Source: Lyophyllum atratum (Eukaryota > Basidiomycota > Agaricomycetes > Agaricales > Lyophyllaceae). Taken from it: a DNA stretch of 64,000 bases. The number at the start of each line of letters is the position of its first letter. Position 1 is the stretch's first letter. Position numbers and translations under genes: made by a program. Location of the stretch: positions 4,278,001 through 4,342,000 of the forward strand of contig JACGCN010000001.1 in the NCBI GenBank assembly GCA_014905825.1, written 5' to 3'. Of the stretch, positions 1 to 11,336 are shown one piece after another. Under the pieces are notes generated by a model. The model was not told where the DNA came from. It searched no databases and saw only the letters and a program-made list of their open reading frames with translations.

Positions 1-798
1 GACGAGAATGCCAGGTCCCTGGGGTTTGAGAGCAATGTTGTGGATGACGGTGCCAGGCGGCATCAACTTGAGCGGTAGGACGTTCCCTGGCTTGAGAGTC
101 ATAGTGCGCAGAATACCCAATGCAAGTGAGTGAGAAGAGGACTCCTTTCCTCCGGCAGCCTGGCCCTCCTCGCCCTCAGCCGCGTTTTGCTCCTCAGCTG
201 CCAACGCGTTGAAACCCGGAATGAACCCGTCTGGAATTCCCTGCCTGAAACTCTGCACCTCATCACCCGCCCTCATACCGTCCGTCGCAAGGATATACTT
301 CCACTTCTTCGTCCCCTCGTCCTGTGGATTCCGGCTGCACACCAAAGCAATATGCGCCGAACGTCCTGGGTCATACTCGATACGCACAACGTCGTACACG
401 CCCGGCTCCTCCCGCGTGAAGTCTATTGTGCGTATGCGCTGTCGGTGCCCGCCACCACGGTGCCGCACGGTGATACGCCCGTGTGCGTTCCTGCCACCCG
501 TCTTGCGTTTGGCAATGGTGAGTAACCGCACGGGGCGGCCTTCATAGAGATGTGGGTTTAGTGGTCGTTTCAGGTGGCGAATACCCGGTGACACGGGTTT
601 GTAGGTCTTGAAGAGGGAGGTAGAGCGTGACAGGGCGTCCTTCATCGCCGTGTTGGTTTTTTTCTCCCGTACCTCGGTGGCGTAGGCGCGAACATGGGTA
701 ACAGCAGGTGCGGGGAACCAGCGAGGTATAGACGAGCGTGCAGTAGAGGACAAGCACGTCCGAAGCAGCGTTGAGCTGCCTCGAAGTGAGGACAACAT
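1..798 (-). CDS. RML2: Mitochondrial ribosomal protein uL2m (L2), 3' end cut by window edge
   Basis: Large-subunit protein of the mitochondrial ribosome, uL2 family, which binds 23S-type rRNA near the peptidyl transferase centre. Read on the minus strand from ATG at 796-798, one open frame runs 266 codons to base 1 with no intron and no stop. The first 40 or so residues are rich in Ser, Arg and Ala (start MLSSLRGSSTLLRTCLSS) and look like a mitochondrial presequence. From about residue 105 the L2 hallmarks appear: NAHGRITVRHRGGGHRQR, then RTIDF, and later KPGNVLPLKLMPPGTVIHN. The C-terminal third of the family is missing because the window ends. A stretch around residues 210-225 is rich in Ala, Glu and Gln and is an insertion relative to bacterial L2. 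Only about 100 bases separate its start from RVB2, so the two probably share a divergent promoter. Family is certain; the presequence is inferred. Confidence 0.93.
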   Translation of the reverse strand, partial: MLSSLRGSSTLLRTCLSSTARSSIPRWFPAPAVTHVRAYATEVREKKTNTAMKDALSRSTSLFKTYKPVSPGIRHLKRPLNPHLYEGRPVRLLTIAKRKTGGRNAHGRITVRHRGGGHRQRIRTIDFTREEPGVYDVVRIEYDPGRSAHIALVCSRNPQDEGTKKWKYILATDGMRAGDEVQSFRQGIPDGFIPGFNALAAEEQNAAEGEEGQAAGGKESSSHSLALGILRTMTLKPGNVLPLKLMPPGTVIHNIALKPQGPGILV

Positions 799-833
799 GG
801 AGAAATTTATGACAGCCTCAGAAAGGAAATTGA

Positions 834-2734
<1,901 letters not shown>

Positions 2735-3506
2735 CGACTAGGTGTCTCGTGACCGATTTGGACCTCTGACCGCTGCCTCCCACCCTTGCGCACGCGCTTC
2801 GGTGACCTCGTCTCGCCGTATACTTAGAGCCACTATCTTTGTGCCCGCTGCCACTCAGCCCCACTTCAGGCAATGTATTTTTTTTTGGTTCTTTTCGTTG
2901 TGAGCATTCCAGGATAACTGTTTGTACACCCCAACGTACGACTTCTATCTTTGTTGAAGTATTCTCAACCGTTCCCAAACAGCAAGCTTTCAAGCGTCGT
3001 TTGCATTGGGAGCCGGGATTAGACCTGGAGTTGTTCTCCAGTCCACCATTCAGGTCGCGATCAGAAGGCTCTACGCAAGCTTCACAGAGGATTCGCTTCG
3101 CATTCAACATTGTTCAAGCGAGGATTCTTTTAGATATGGGACATGATGTGCCACTGCCGCCGCTCCATTCCGGTGTTACCGTAGGCCAACGTATATGCCA
3201 TCTTCCTCTCCTGCAGTATCCGAAGACGACATGGATAAGTGTTTGTAATCGCCGACACACGGGCTTTATGCGCTACCGGCGAGAATCTGCCGCAAGAATC
3301 CCTCCCTTCGTCCTACTAATAACCCTCGCTGTGCTTCGAGACTAAAATATATTGGGGGTCTCGTTGCAGGTTCGAATTCTCCGACAGATGTCCGACCGAA
3401 GAGAACGGCGCCAGCTGGCGATCAGCATGCGCTTCGTACGCTGTGCCCAGGACTTCGTCCGCGGGCTATGCAACAGCGATATCGATAATAGACCGGGTGT
3501 CTCGTC

Positions 3507-3677
3507 ATGGGTCCGTCTTGGGTGCGTCTTGTGGTCGGATCCTCGATCACTTCAGACTTCGCGAAGGGGTTCGGGGGGTTCGTATCATCTGGTGCCCTAC
3601 TCTTATTCTTGACTATGGCTGTAATTAACCGCATGAAACATAAACCTGGGGCTCGCTGGCACGCCGAGTACGTGTAG
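3507..3677 (+). CDS. Possible small membrane protein, possibly a last exon
   Basis: A 56-codon frame whose C-terminal part looks protein-like: a hydrophobic helix (GALLLFLTMAVI) followed by a basic stretch (NRMKHKPGARW). It may be the last exon of a larger gene, because a good acceptor (cacttcag) lies at about 3549-3556 and other coding-like pieces lie upstream (a hydrophobic run IPPFVLLITLAVL near 3301-3336 and a charged run LRQMSDRRERRQLAI near 3379-3423). I could not join these pieces in phase with standard splice sites. I do not recognise the family. It could equally be chance or a decayed gene. Confidence 0.2.
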   Translation: MGPSWVRLVVGSSITSDFAKGFGGFVSSGALLLFLTMAVINRMKHKPGARWHAEYV

Positions 3678-3763
3678 ATACAAGTTCATCAATTCATCAG
3701 AGGCGTACGTGAATGGATAACGTTAGGTGTGTATGTATATGGCCAAGCCCATACGGCCTCTTA

Positions 3764-4264
3764 AAGGGAGCTATCGTGCTTGTCGAGCCACGACACCGGA
3801 TACCCTACACCCCCAGCCGCCCCAGGTTTACCGCTATACTTGCCATACCTAGCAGCTCTGCCACTCATGCAGCCGGTGAGCTCTAGATCCCTGTAGCCGG
3901 CTCCAGAGACGACCATTGACTCGGGCTGGGGTCGCAGAAATCGAAAAGCAGTATCGTTGCTGTCACCACCCACATCTCGAAACAGCGAAACCCGCTGAGG
4001 GCTGCTGCGAAGCGGGCGGCGCGTGCGTTCTCGCCCAGTGCAAACTCGCATAATACTAGTGCATGCGTGAGCACGACGTCAGCGTATCCTTTGGCTCGGG
4101 TCGTTGATGAGAAGCATGGGTGCATAGCCGCCGGTCCCGGAGCCGCCGCGCACGCTTATGGTACTGAGCACAACGGAGTCGTGGCCGAGTAACGCTACAC
4201 TGGTGCGTAGGTGCTGAACCGAAACGTTGATGCCTCGCCGACTTCTTGGTCGTTTTCCTCCCAC
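3764..4264 (-). pseudogene. Possible coding remnant, unknown family
   Basis: On the minus strand two stretches in the same frame read like protein: 4264 down to 4079 (containing RTSVALLGHDSVVLST and GGSGTGGYAPMLL) and 4051 down to about 3764 (containing PQPESMVVSGAGYRDLEL and GGVGYPVSWLDKHD). A stop lies between them with no convincing intron. Composition (Gly, Ser, hydrophobic alternation) is closer to protein than to the surrounding sequence, but I recognise no family. It may be a broken gene, part of a gene with exons I missed, or noise. Confidence 0.15.
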
Positions 4265-4870
4265 CCTTGCATAGACCGATTACCCGACGGAGTACTATGC
4301 GCAAGGGAACCTCTATGTCGTATGTGGTTTTAAATGGTGTATATCACTATCGCTTAATTCTTTATTCAATTTGAAAAGGAGGTGCCTATATTACACCGGA
4401 GTCAGGAAACGGATCTTGTATGTATACCTCTTCAATGCCACTTCCTATAAGAGGCTGATAATTATTTCCCGCGTCTAGGATATGATCGACTTCGAGGACA
4501 GCGCGTGGGGTTCACCACCGAGTAGCAATGGTGTGGGATGGATTTCGTCGCTCTTTGTGCACAAGAGATAGTTACTTTGGCCGACGTATTCTTCTTTGGC
4601 GTCCCGCGGGTCGACGACCTGGGGACCGGAATCGGGTCGGACTGGGGATGACAAGGACCATGTAGGGCGAGCTTGAGGGAAACAGTTTTTATTTACGGAA
4701 CAGTGAAAGTATGATACAAGGAGTTGGCTGACATCCCTGTCTTATAAGCTAGTCATGAAAGAAGGCTCGGACCTTCCATTTGCAATGTGGAGCTGAAGAA
4801 CACAGAATGGAGACCAGCGTGACTCAGCTAAAGCAAATTGCATAGTACAATGTTCAATGAAGTGTCAATA

Positions 4871-5248
4871 GGGTGTTTCACAGTAGCCAACTTTTCACCC
4901 GACTTTGGTCCAACTTTGGTCGCAACTTCATGCTCAACTTCGCCCAAGTTGGAGAGGAAGTTGGAGCGTCAATGTTTCAACCGTGAAACACCCACGGCAA
5001 GAAATTTGTCGAATTGCGATCAAAATACACCGGCTAGCCTAATTATTTCTATTTTCGGTAGTCGTGCGAAGTTGGGTGGTGAAGTTGGGAGCGAAGTTGG
5101 GATCAAAGTTGGATGTAAATCGTGCTCTGGAGCACGATTTGCAGTCCAACTTCGCAAATCACTCCAACTTTGCCATCCCAACTTAATCAAAGTTGGAAAA
5201 CAAGTTGGGACTCAAGTTTGGCCCGAAGTTGGCTACTGTGAAACACCC
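4871..5248. mobile_element. Non-autonomous inverted-repeat transposon (MITE) with TA target duplication
   Basis: The ends are perfect inverted repeats of at least 23 bases (GGGTGTTTCACAGTAGCCAA and on) and are flanked on both sides by TA (4869-4870 and 5249-5250), as expected for Tc1/mariner-type insertion. The 378-base body has no protein-coding frame of note. It is packed with the 7-mer AAGTTGG and its complement CCAACTT. A near-perfect hairpin lies at 5117-5140 (10-base arms, 4-base loop), with further pairing outside it. The end motif GTGAAACACCC also occurs internally at about 4983-4993, which suggests an element with an internal copy of its end. A truncated relative lies at 31337-31415. 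Confidence 0.85.
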
Positions 5249-5301
5249 TAATGACAGCGTTTGTCATGTGTCCTGTGTAAGTGGGAAAGACTTCGGCATA
5301 G

Positions 5302-5628
5302 ACGGCTTCAAGAGACCCTCCGATTCGTATTGGCTTCAGGGCGATAGAAAGGCTCGTAATTCCTGAGCAAGCTCGTAATTCCTGAGCTTCCCTTAGCACC
5401 CAGATTAGACGGTACCAATGGCTAGATGAACGGGAGCATTCATGGTGTTTGAAGAGCCCTGTCTTGAGGTTTCACGGCTTCAAGAGACCCTCCGATTCGT
5501 ATTGGCTTCAGGGCGATAGAAAGGCTCTTAATTCCTGAGCTTCGCTTGGCACCCAGATTAGACGGTACCAATGGCTAGATGAACGGGAGCATTCATGGTG
5601 TTTGAAAAGCCTTGTCTTGAGGTTTTAC
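5302..5628. repeat. Tandem direct duplication, two units of about 172 and 155 bases
   Basis: Unit 1 (5302-5473) and unit 2 (5474-5628) both begin ACGGCTTCAAGAGACCCTCC and both end in GTCTTGAGGTTT(T)AC; they differ at only a few positions. Unit 1 is longer because it carries an internal 19-base tandem copy (around GCTCGTAATTCCTGAGC, 5351-5388). No coding frame runs through the repeat. The high identity of the two units suggests a recent duplication. It starts about 50 bases beyond the TA element. Confidence 0.9.
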
Positions 5629-5928
5629 ACCTCTTGGAGCGTGATTGATGGGCCGGGGTCCACGAAGCTCTCGAAACCAGCGATGCTTCTAGCTGGCGGA
5701 CATCTCCAGAACGAAACAAGCTCTCCGGTACCATGAGCTATTCGAGAGGCATCCGGAGCTGATTGGATGGGTCACCCATAATTAAGGTAGCATGTCTTGT
5801 TGAATGACGATAGATAGCTGGCCACATATCAGTTGAAATGTCCCGAGTAACGTCCAATCTGATTGAGCCCGAAGGCAAGACGCATTATTATACATCGACG
5901 GAACCCATACGTTCTTTACCCACTCCCC
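5629..5928. other. Intergenic, 3' side of the EthD gene
   Basis: No gene, repeat or structured element seen beyond the probable 3' untranslated region of the EthD-domain gene. Confidence 0.5.
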
Positions 5929-6431
5929 TCATTCGATAAGCGTCACTAGATCCACAGGAAGAATCTGACATTTCGCGCGGTCGAGGAAGTGTGCCTCGTC
6001 GGGCGCGACGATCGAGAGGTATTCGTCAGACTGGAATACCTATTGGTCGAAGATAGCATCCGTCAATTACGATTCATTAAGGATGGATACCAAATATACC
6101 TCAAACAGCTTCTCGTAACTCTCTCCCTCGAGTATCACGAGGCCGTCCCACTCTGGTGCGGTTAAACCCATAGCCTGGGGCGCAGAGATGTATTTGTCGT
6201 TGGTGTGTGCCTAGAGAGTGCATAATGAGCCTTCAGAGACGTGATGATAGAGAGAGAGTAGGACGGTACCTGTTCGTACTTGATAACATTCTTCTTCACA
6301 ATCTCGAGAGACTTGAATAGGTCTCCGTGAGGTCCGCTCCAGTAGCGGCTAAACTCCTCCTTGGTAAGGTCGGGGCGTTTCTTGAGGAAGATGACAACGC
6401 GAACACGGTCCGTGCGGAAGGGGTTGGACAT
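5929..6431 (-). CDS. EthD-domain protein
   Basis: Small dimeric alpha+beta-barrel protein of the EthD family (PF07110 type), found in fungal secondary-metabolite dehydratases and in proteins of unknown substrate. Exons on the minus strand: 6431-6270, 6210-6100, 6039-5929; phases agree (162 + 111 + 111 bases) and give 127 residues, typical for a single EthD domain. Visible features are the first strand VRVVIFLKKRPDLT, the family motif FSRYWSGPHG at residues 28-37, a middle segment LTAPEWDGLVIL, and the end strand with ECxD-like spacing replaced by VFQSDEYLSIVAPDEAHFLD. A TATA-like TATAAAA on the minus strand lies at 6536-6542, about 105 bases upstream of the ATG. No biosynthetic cluster is evident next to it, so its substrate is unknown. 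Confidence 0.85.
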
Positions 6432-7505
6432 GGGCGTGGATGATTAAATAGCTTGCGATGGGATGGAATTGGTAATGAGTTCACAGGGGTGCTATCCCGC
6501 AGCTTTGGTGACAGGACGAGACCAGTGAAAGGCCCTTTTATACGCATTCCACATAGGAGAGGCGTGAGATTGGGAAGGTAAAAGTTCCACTAGAGCGGAA
6601 ATTGGAAGTTACAGAAAGCTCGCGGCGTCTGAATGCGAGAAACACGGATTGTATGGGACTTGTATGGGACTCCTGACCTGCTCCTGACGCAAACTTCGGA
6701 ATGAGGTGGTGCGGCGTGGAAACCTGATCCTCGCCAACGCCTAGGTGCTGCCATGACCGGCCAAATTCTCACTTCAAATTTTCCTGATGAATGCATTATT
6801 GGTGATATAAACGCCCTGATTGACGCCGAGATTGAGTCATGAGCAGTCTCCTGCACGGATGCTCTCAGTAGTCCTTCCCTTCCGCAGTTCACCAAGGAAG
6901 TATCTGGGACCGAAATCGTCTTATAAGGGTGCACGGTGTGTGAGATTGGCGAGATGTACGGAGGTATGCATCCAAGTTTCCTTCCGGTGTTGTATGGTGA
7001 TCGGAGCCCTTACTTCACGGTGAGAGGCCTAGACGGAAGTGCTGGTGCTGACGCTGCACAACCATGTCATCACGGAATTTGCCGAGATCTGCCATCCGGA
7101 TTCCGCCCCCATTGCCGCATGACAAAGGCGCACAAACATCCATTCTACCTCGAATTTTGAAGCATCTATGGCTGCCCTCCGAGATATCCTAAGCGCAAGC
7201 AAAACCACAAGGTAGCTGTTATGTACACTAGGAGCACGCCTACAAAATTTGGGGGAGAAAGAACCACAGGTGGCTTCAAAAAAGCACGGGAATTTTTTTG
7301 GGCAATCTTCCAAGTCAGAAAGAGCTCAGAATCTGGTGGCTCGTGCGTTTTTCAAGACCGTGAGAACTTTTCTCTGGTTTCTGGGTTACTTTTGGTTTTG
7401 AATCGCCCCTCCATCACAACGTCCCTCTCTTCCCGCCCCCATCATCGATTTTGCGAATCTTGCAACTTCCACTCTAAACTCACAACTCTTAGACAGCAAC
7501 TCGTA
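6432..7505. promoter_or_regulatory. Shared upstream region of the EthD gene and histone H3
   Basis: About 1.07 kb between two divergently read genes. The EthD TATA-like site is at 6536-6542. The last 130 bases before the H3 ATG are rich in C and T (for example CCCCTCCATCACAACGTCCC), a common core-promoter composition for strongly expressed fungal genes. I see no convincing gene inside. Confidence 0.4.
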
Positions 7506-8228
7506 ATGGCTCGTACCAAGGTATTTTCACCCTTCTCCCATCCCCCTATCGCTCGTCGCTGACTAGAACGTGCCCACCAACAGCAAACCGCCCGCAAATC
7601 CACCGGAGGTCCGTAGTCAGCAGCGGCATCTGCGTTTCCCACCCAACTCACCTTCGTAACCACTCTTTCTATAGGCAAAGCCCCCCGTAAGCAGCTCGCA
7701 ACCAAGGCCGCCAGGAAGACAGCGACGGTATGTGACTGCGCCACCGTCGTCGTCGTCATCGACGGCTGACTCAACTTTTCTTCCCTTAGACCGCAACTGG
7801 CGGTGTCAAGAAGCCCCATCGCTTCAGGCCCGGTACCGTCGCTCTCCGTGAGATCAGGCGTTACCAGAAGTCCACCGAGCTCCTCATCAGGAAGCTCCCC
7901 TTCCAGAGGCTCGTTCGTGAAATCGCTCAGGATTTCAAGGTCCGTATCCTCTATTCACCCTTCCTTACACTGTGCTTACCCTCTTCGACGACCAGACCGA
8001 CCTCCGCTTCCAGTCGTCTGCCGTCATGGCGCTCCAGGAGGCCGCTGAGGCTTACCTCGTCTCGCTCTTCGAAGACACCAACTTGGCCGCCATCCACGCC
8101 AAACGAGTCACGATGTATGTGTCGCTTTATCGTCCTCGGCTCCGAATATATGACTCACATGCTTACCTTTGCACAGCCAACCTAAGGATCTCGCCTTGGC
8201 CAGGCGCCTGAGGGGTGAACGGTCCTAA
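7506..8228 (+). CDS. H3: Histone H3
   Basis: Core nucleosomal histone. Exons: 7506-7520, 7584-7608, 7675-7727, 7790-7939, 7996-8114, 8177-8228; total 414 bases, 137 residues with Met. The N-terminal tail starts [19 protein letters not shown], and the histone fold is essentially identical to other H3 proteins, ending RRLRGERS. The tail reads [14 protein letters not shown] where the common form is ARKSAPATGGVKK, so Ser28 is Thr, Pro30 is absent and there is one extra residue between K27 and the GGVKK block. That shifts the K36-equivalent to position 37. The extra codon sits exactly at the intron 3 junction (exon ends GCGACG, next starts ACCGCA); no other splice site restores the shorter form. 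Replication-dependent or variant status cannot be told from sequence alone. Confidence 0.96.
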
Positions 8229-8968
8229 ATGCCTCTAGGGGCGCCGTCACCGTTGCATCTTTTCCTATCGGCTCCTTCGTCTCTCTCTCGTGTTTTAGTT
8301 ATATATTGTGTCGTGTGATTATTAGTAGGTCAGAGCAGCACCACCTTGTACTTTGTATCTATTTATTGCGCGTGGCATACTACGAGTATGCTTGAATGAT
8401 ATGTATACATGCGTGCCATATGTCACGCATCTAATTCATTAGCAGTCTGACTCTGAGGACGAGAGATCACCGATAAGATGATTGGGGTTGAGAGGAACTG
8501 CTATATTACAAGAGACCATTTTGAATATTGTCCGCACCGCTAGCCGTGAGCGCTGAGCACTGAGCACTGAGCTTCGCAGCACTCCCCAACTAAGTCACGA
8601 AGGCAGGCCGCACTTCTGGGTGAATCATTTTTCAGCCTGATGAGCCTAATATTACCATCTGCCTCTTTTCTGCGTGTGATCTATCTGGCACCCTTGAGGG
8701 CGTGGGTTGTTCTGAAGTCGCTTGTATCATCTGTATGCTTCTGAAATCATACGGCGCTTCTTATACGCATTGACCGCTCTGTATAAAAATAAGAATCCCA
8801 GGAAGCCCGAAACCTCGGTGACAGAAATTATTAGGATGACGCAGAAGCAAAATGATTAGACGAGTTTGTGCAAGAAAATTAGGAGAGCGCAGAAGGTCGA
8901 CACCACTGATAAAGCTAAAATCGTGGCCTTCACCAGTGAACGCTTCATATACTTTATAGACGGGGTAC
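8229..8968. other. Convergent 3' region between H3 and the GH28 gene
   Basis: No gene seen. It holds the two 3' untranslated regions; a short run of near-repeats GTGAGCGCTGAGCACTGAGC lies at about 8546-8572. Confidence 0.5.
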
Positions 8969-11336
8969 TCAAATACCAGCCTTTGTACGGATGAACTTCC
9001 CATCCCAACACTTGAAGCCCACATCGGTTGAGATCTGGCAAACACCGGAATAGGCTGTCAGTATTGCGTCTGCAACGTCGCTCTGCACATTGGGGACGCA
9101 CAGTTTCCGGGTCACACATAACGGCGACAGGGGAATTCGTCTTGGTCACGGCGGCTATATCCTTCGCTATGATGTTGGAAGCTGACGTAAAAGAATGAAC
9201 ATTCGAATCATCCGGGAAGTAGCAGGTCTCGACGCACCGGTATCGGGATAGAGGTCGAGAATTGCGACTTCATGACCCGTCGCACCTTCGACGTAATACC
9301 TACTTACTGTGAATATAGATGCATGCCGCTGGGACAAGAACACTCACCAGCACGGGTCAGTGACGCAGGTTCCTTCGAAGAAATCGGGAGAGCTGCGGTA
9401 ATATTCTTTCAGTACTAGTATTGAGGGAGCGGATCCTACTGACTCGTCAATTGTGCCAGCGAAGTTCTGGAATGTGAAGTCCTGAATATGAGTATTGTTG
9501 AGGCCGGTAGTATTGGGCTTTGGTCCAATCTATGACGGGGGGCAAGGTCAAGGTGCCGCACCTAAATGGTGATTCAAGACTCACGCCTTGATCCCAGTAG
9601 CTGTTAATTTTGAGATGTCAGTGAAGCAGCGTATTGATTGCGAACGCAAGTATGGTTTACTTTTGTGTAATGTATATCTGTTGCCATTCAGGTTAGCCAA
9701 AGTACCGATCGCGGGGGAGGAAAGTCCTACAGGAAACGCGACGTTGGAGAGAGCGATGTTCTTCCACGTAGCGCTGGGGAGTGATTTCCCGAATCAAAAG
9801 TCTGCACATTTTACAAACGCGAGCAGCAGGGCGTACTTCCGTGCCAGACCATTTCCACCACTCCAGCTCTTGAAACGAGCGCCGTAAAGGGTGTTTTTCT
9901 ACCGTTGAGGATGAAGATCAAGAGAATCCTGAAGCCATTGCCTAGAGGATGGGGTCACTTACCATGACGACGTTCTCGATCCTTCGAGGCAGGTAATTCA
10001 GAAGAAAATCAACAGCAAGAAGAATAGGGCATACAAGACATTCTGGACATTAGCAATCTGCCCGCCCTTGCCCAATGAACCAATTGAGAGACCATGACCC
10101 CCTTCGCAGAACGAGTTTCTGGGGACAACGTTAACTGATATTCTTGGAGAAAAGCAAGATTTGGATTGGAATTGACCTGAAATGAATATTCTTAGCACCA
10201 TTTCCAACGGTCAAGCAGTCATCGCCGTTCTGGATGTAGTTGTTCTCGAAGAGCATGTTCGTTCCTCCAGCAGAAAAGCCTTGGAGGATGAACGAATCAG
10301 TAAAGCAGTCTTACTATGAATGCTAGGCACATACCATCGCTGTCCAGGTGCAAGCATGATCAAGCAATTTGATCCACTCGAACATAGGACAACTTACGTG
10401 TTGAAGGAGAAGGCCTAAGTTGAATATTGGTTCACGCTTGAGGAAAAGGATTCATAAATGAAGAATCCGCACCTGGTCAAGATTATCGGACAGGGCGAAA
10501 ATCCTGTTGTTGAAAGCATGGAGGTTGGTAGAACCGCTTGTAGCAAAATTCCATGCCACAGGCTGCACGAAGACGTGCAAATTAGTTAGTCCAGATTCTA
10601 TTGGCGGGGGAGATGGTGCCACATACCTTCCAAATCTTCATATCCCTGATAACACCATTGTTGATCTTACTGAAAGCGAAGCCATGGGGGCGGTTGACCT
10701 GGTTCCGGGTGTTCCACCACTGGAAAATCGTAAATAAGGCTTCAGAGAGTATTGCACACGGACCCTCTTACCGCCTGGCCATGACCATCGATCCAGCCCC
10801 AATTGGGGTCTGTGGATCCACGAAGGGTGACGTTGTTACCGCCGCTAAAACCAAACCTGACAAAGCCTGTGAGTTCTCCGGTCTTGCTATGCTCTGGGGA
10901 AGGGCGGGGGGGGGTCGTACCATGCGCCTGGAAAGCTCTGGAGGGCAATGTCATTCGAATGAGTTGGAGATGACGAGAAAGCGGCTTACTGATGACCCAA
11001 CGATCGCTAGAGAAAGCAGAGGACATTAAGTACAGGTTTCAACACCAATATACCAGTTCATGTGTTACCTTGAATAGCAGGAATGTCGGTAGGGTAGGTC
11101 AAGTTACCCTCAAAGCGGATTTCCACGTTATTCAACGCTGGAAACTTGATAGGTGTAAAAATGTTATACGTGATGCCCTTCTGAAAAAGGATAGTCGAGT
11201 TCGTCGAGAAGTTGGCTAGCACCGCCGTAAGTCCAGGCGTATCATCTTGACCGTCAACATGAGGAACGACAAAGGTATTCCAAGCGGCGGCCACGTAGAC
11301 GTGAGCAAGCAGAAAGGCCGAGATTCGCAGCAACAT
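8969..11336 (-). CDS. GH28 polygalacturonase-family enzyme, secreted
   Basis: Inverting glycoside hydrolase of family 28, acting on homogalacturonan or rhamnogalacturonan outside the cell; the sequence type resembles fungal exo-polygalacturonases. Twenty exons on the minus strand: 11336-11069, 11006-10990, 10937-10921, 10856-10772, 10719-10627, 10562-10473, 10414-10398, 10339-10335, 10279-10177, 10118-10035, 9981-9963, 9898-9837, 9773-9731, 9677-9661, 9600-9585, 9529-9444, 9392-9348, 9299-9238, 9181-9102, 9034-8969; total 1275 bases, 424 residues, all phases consistent. Signal peptide MLLRISAFLLAHVYVAAA. Catalytic motifs are all present: NTDG, GDDC, GGHGLSIGS and the RFK form of RIK (ARFKSW). 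Seven exons are 19 bases or shorter; one of 5 bases sits in the NTDG codons. TATAAAG on the minus strand at 11371-11377 lies about 35 bases upstream of the ATG. Confidence 0.9.

Larger units (their letters stand above)
2735..4868. other. Gene-poor stretch downstream of RVB2
   Basis: No gene can be called with confidence here. It holds the RVB2 3' untranslated region, two weak coding candidates listed separately (3507-3677 and 3764-4264), and AT-rich DNA from about 4300. The frame 2839-3345 on the plus strand is open for 168 codons but shows no family features. Confidence 0.5.

Noticed and set aside
2839..3345. 168-codon open frame on the plus strand
   Set aside because: No family motif, no plausible start context, and the composition fits the RVB2 3' region; treated as chance.
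3355..3395. Possible tRNA because of GGTTCGAATTC
   Set aside because: The T-stem pairs poorly (one mismatch plus a wobble) and no matching acceptor strand or anticodon arm lies 70-90 bases upstream.
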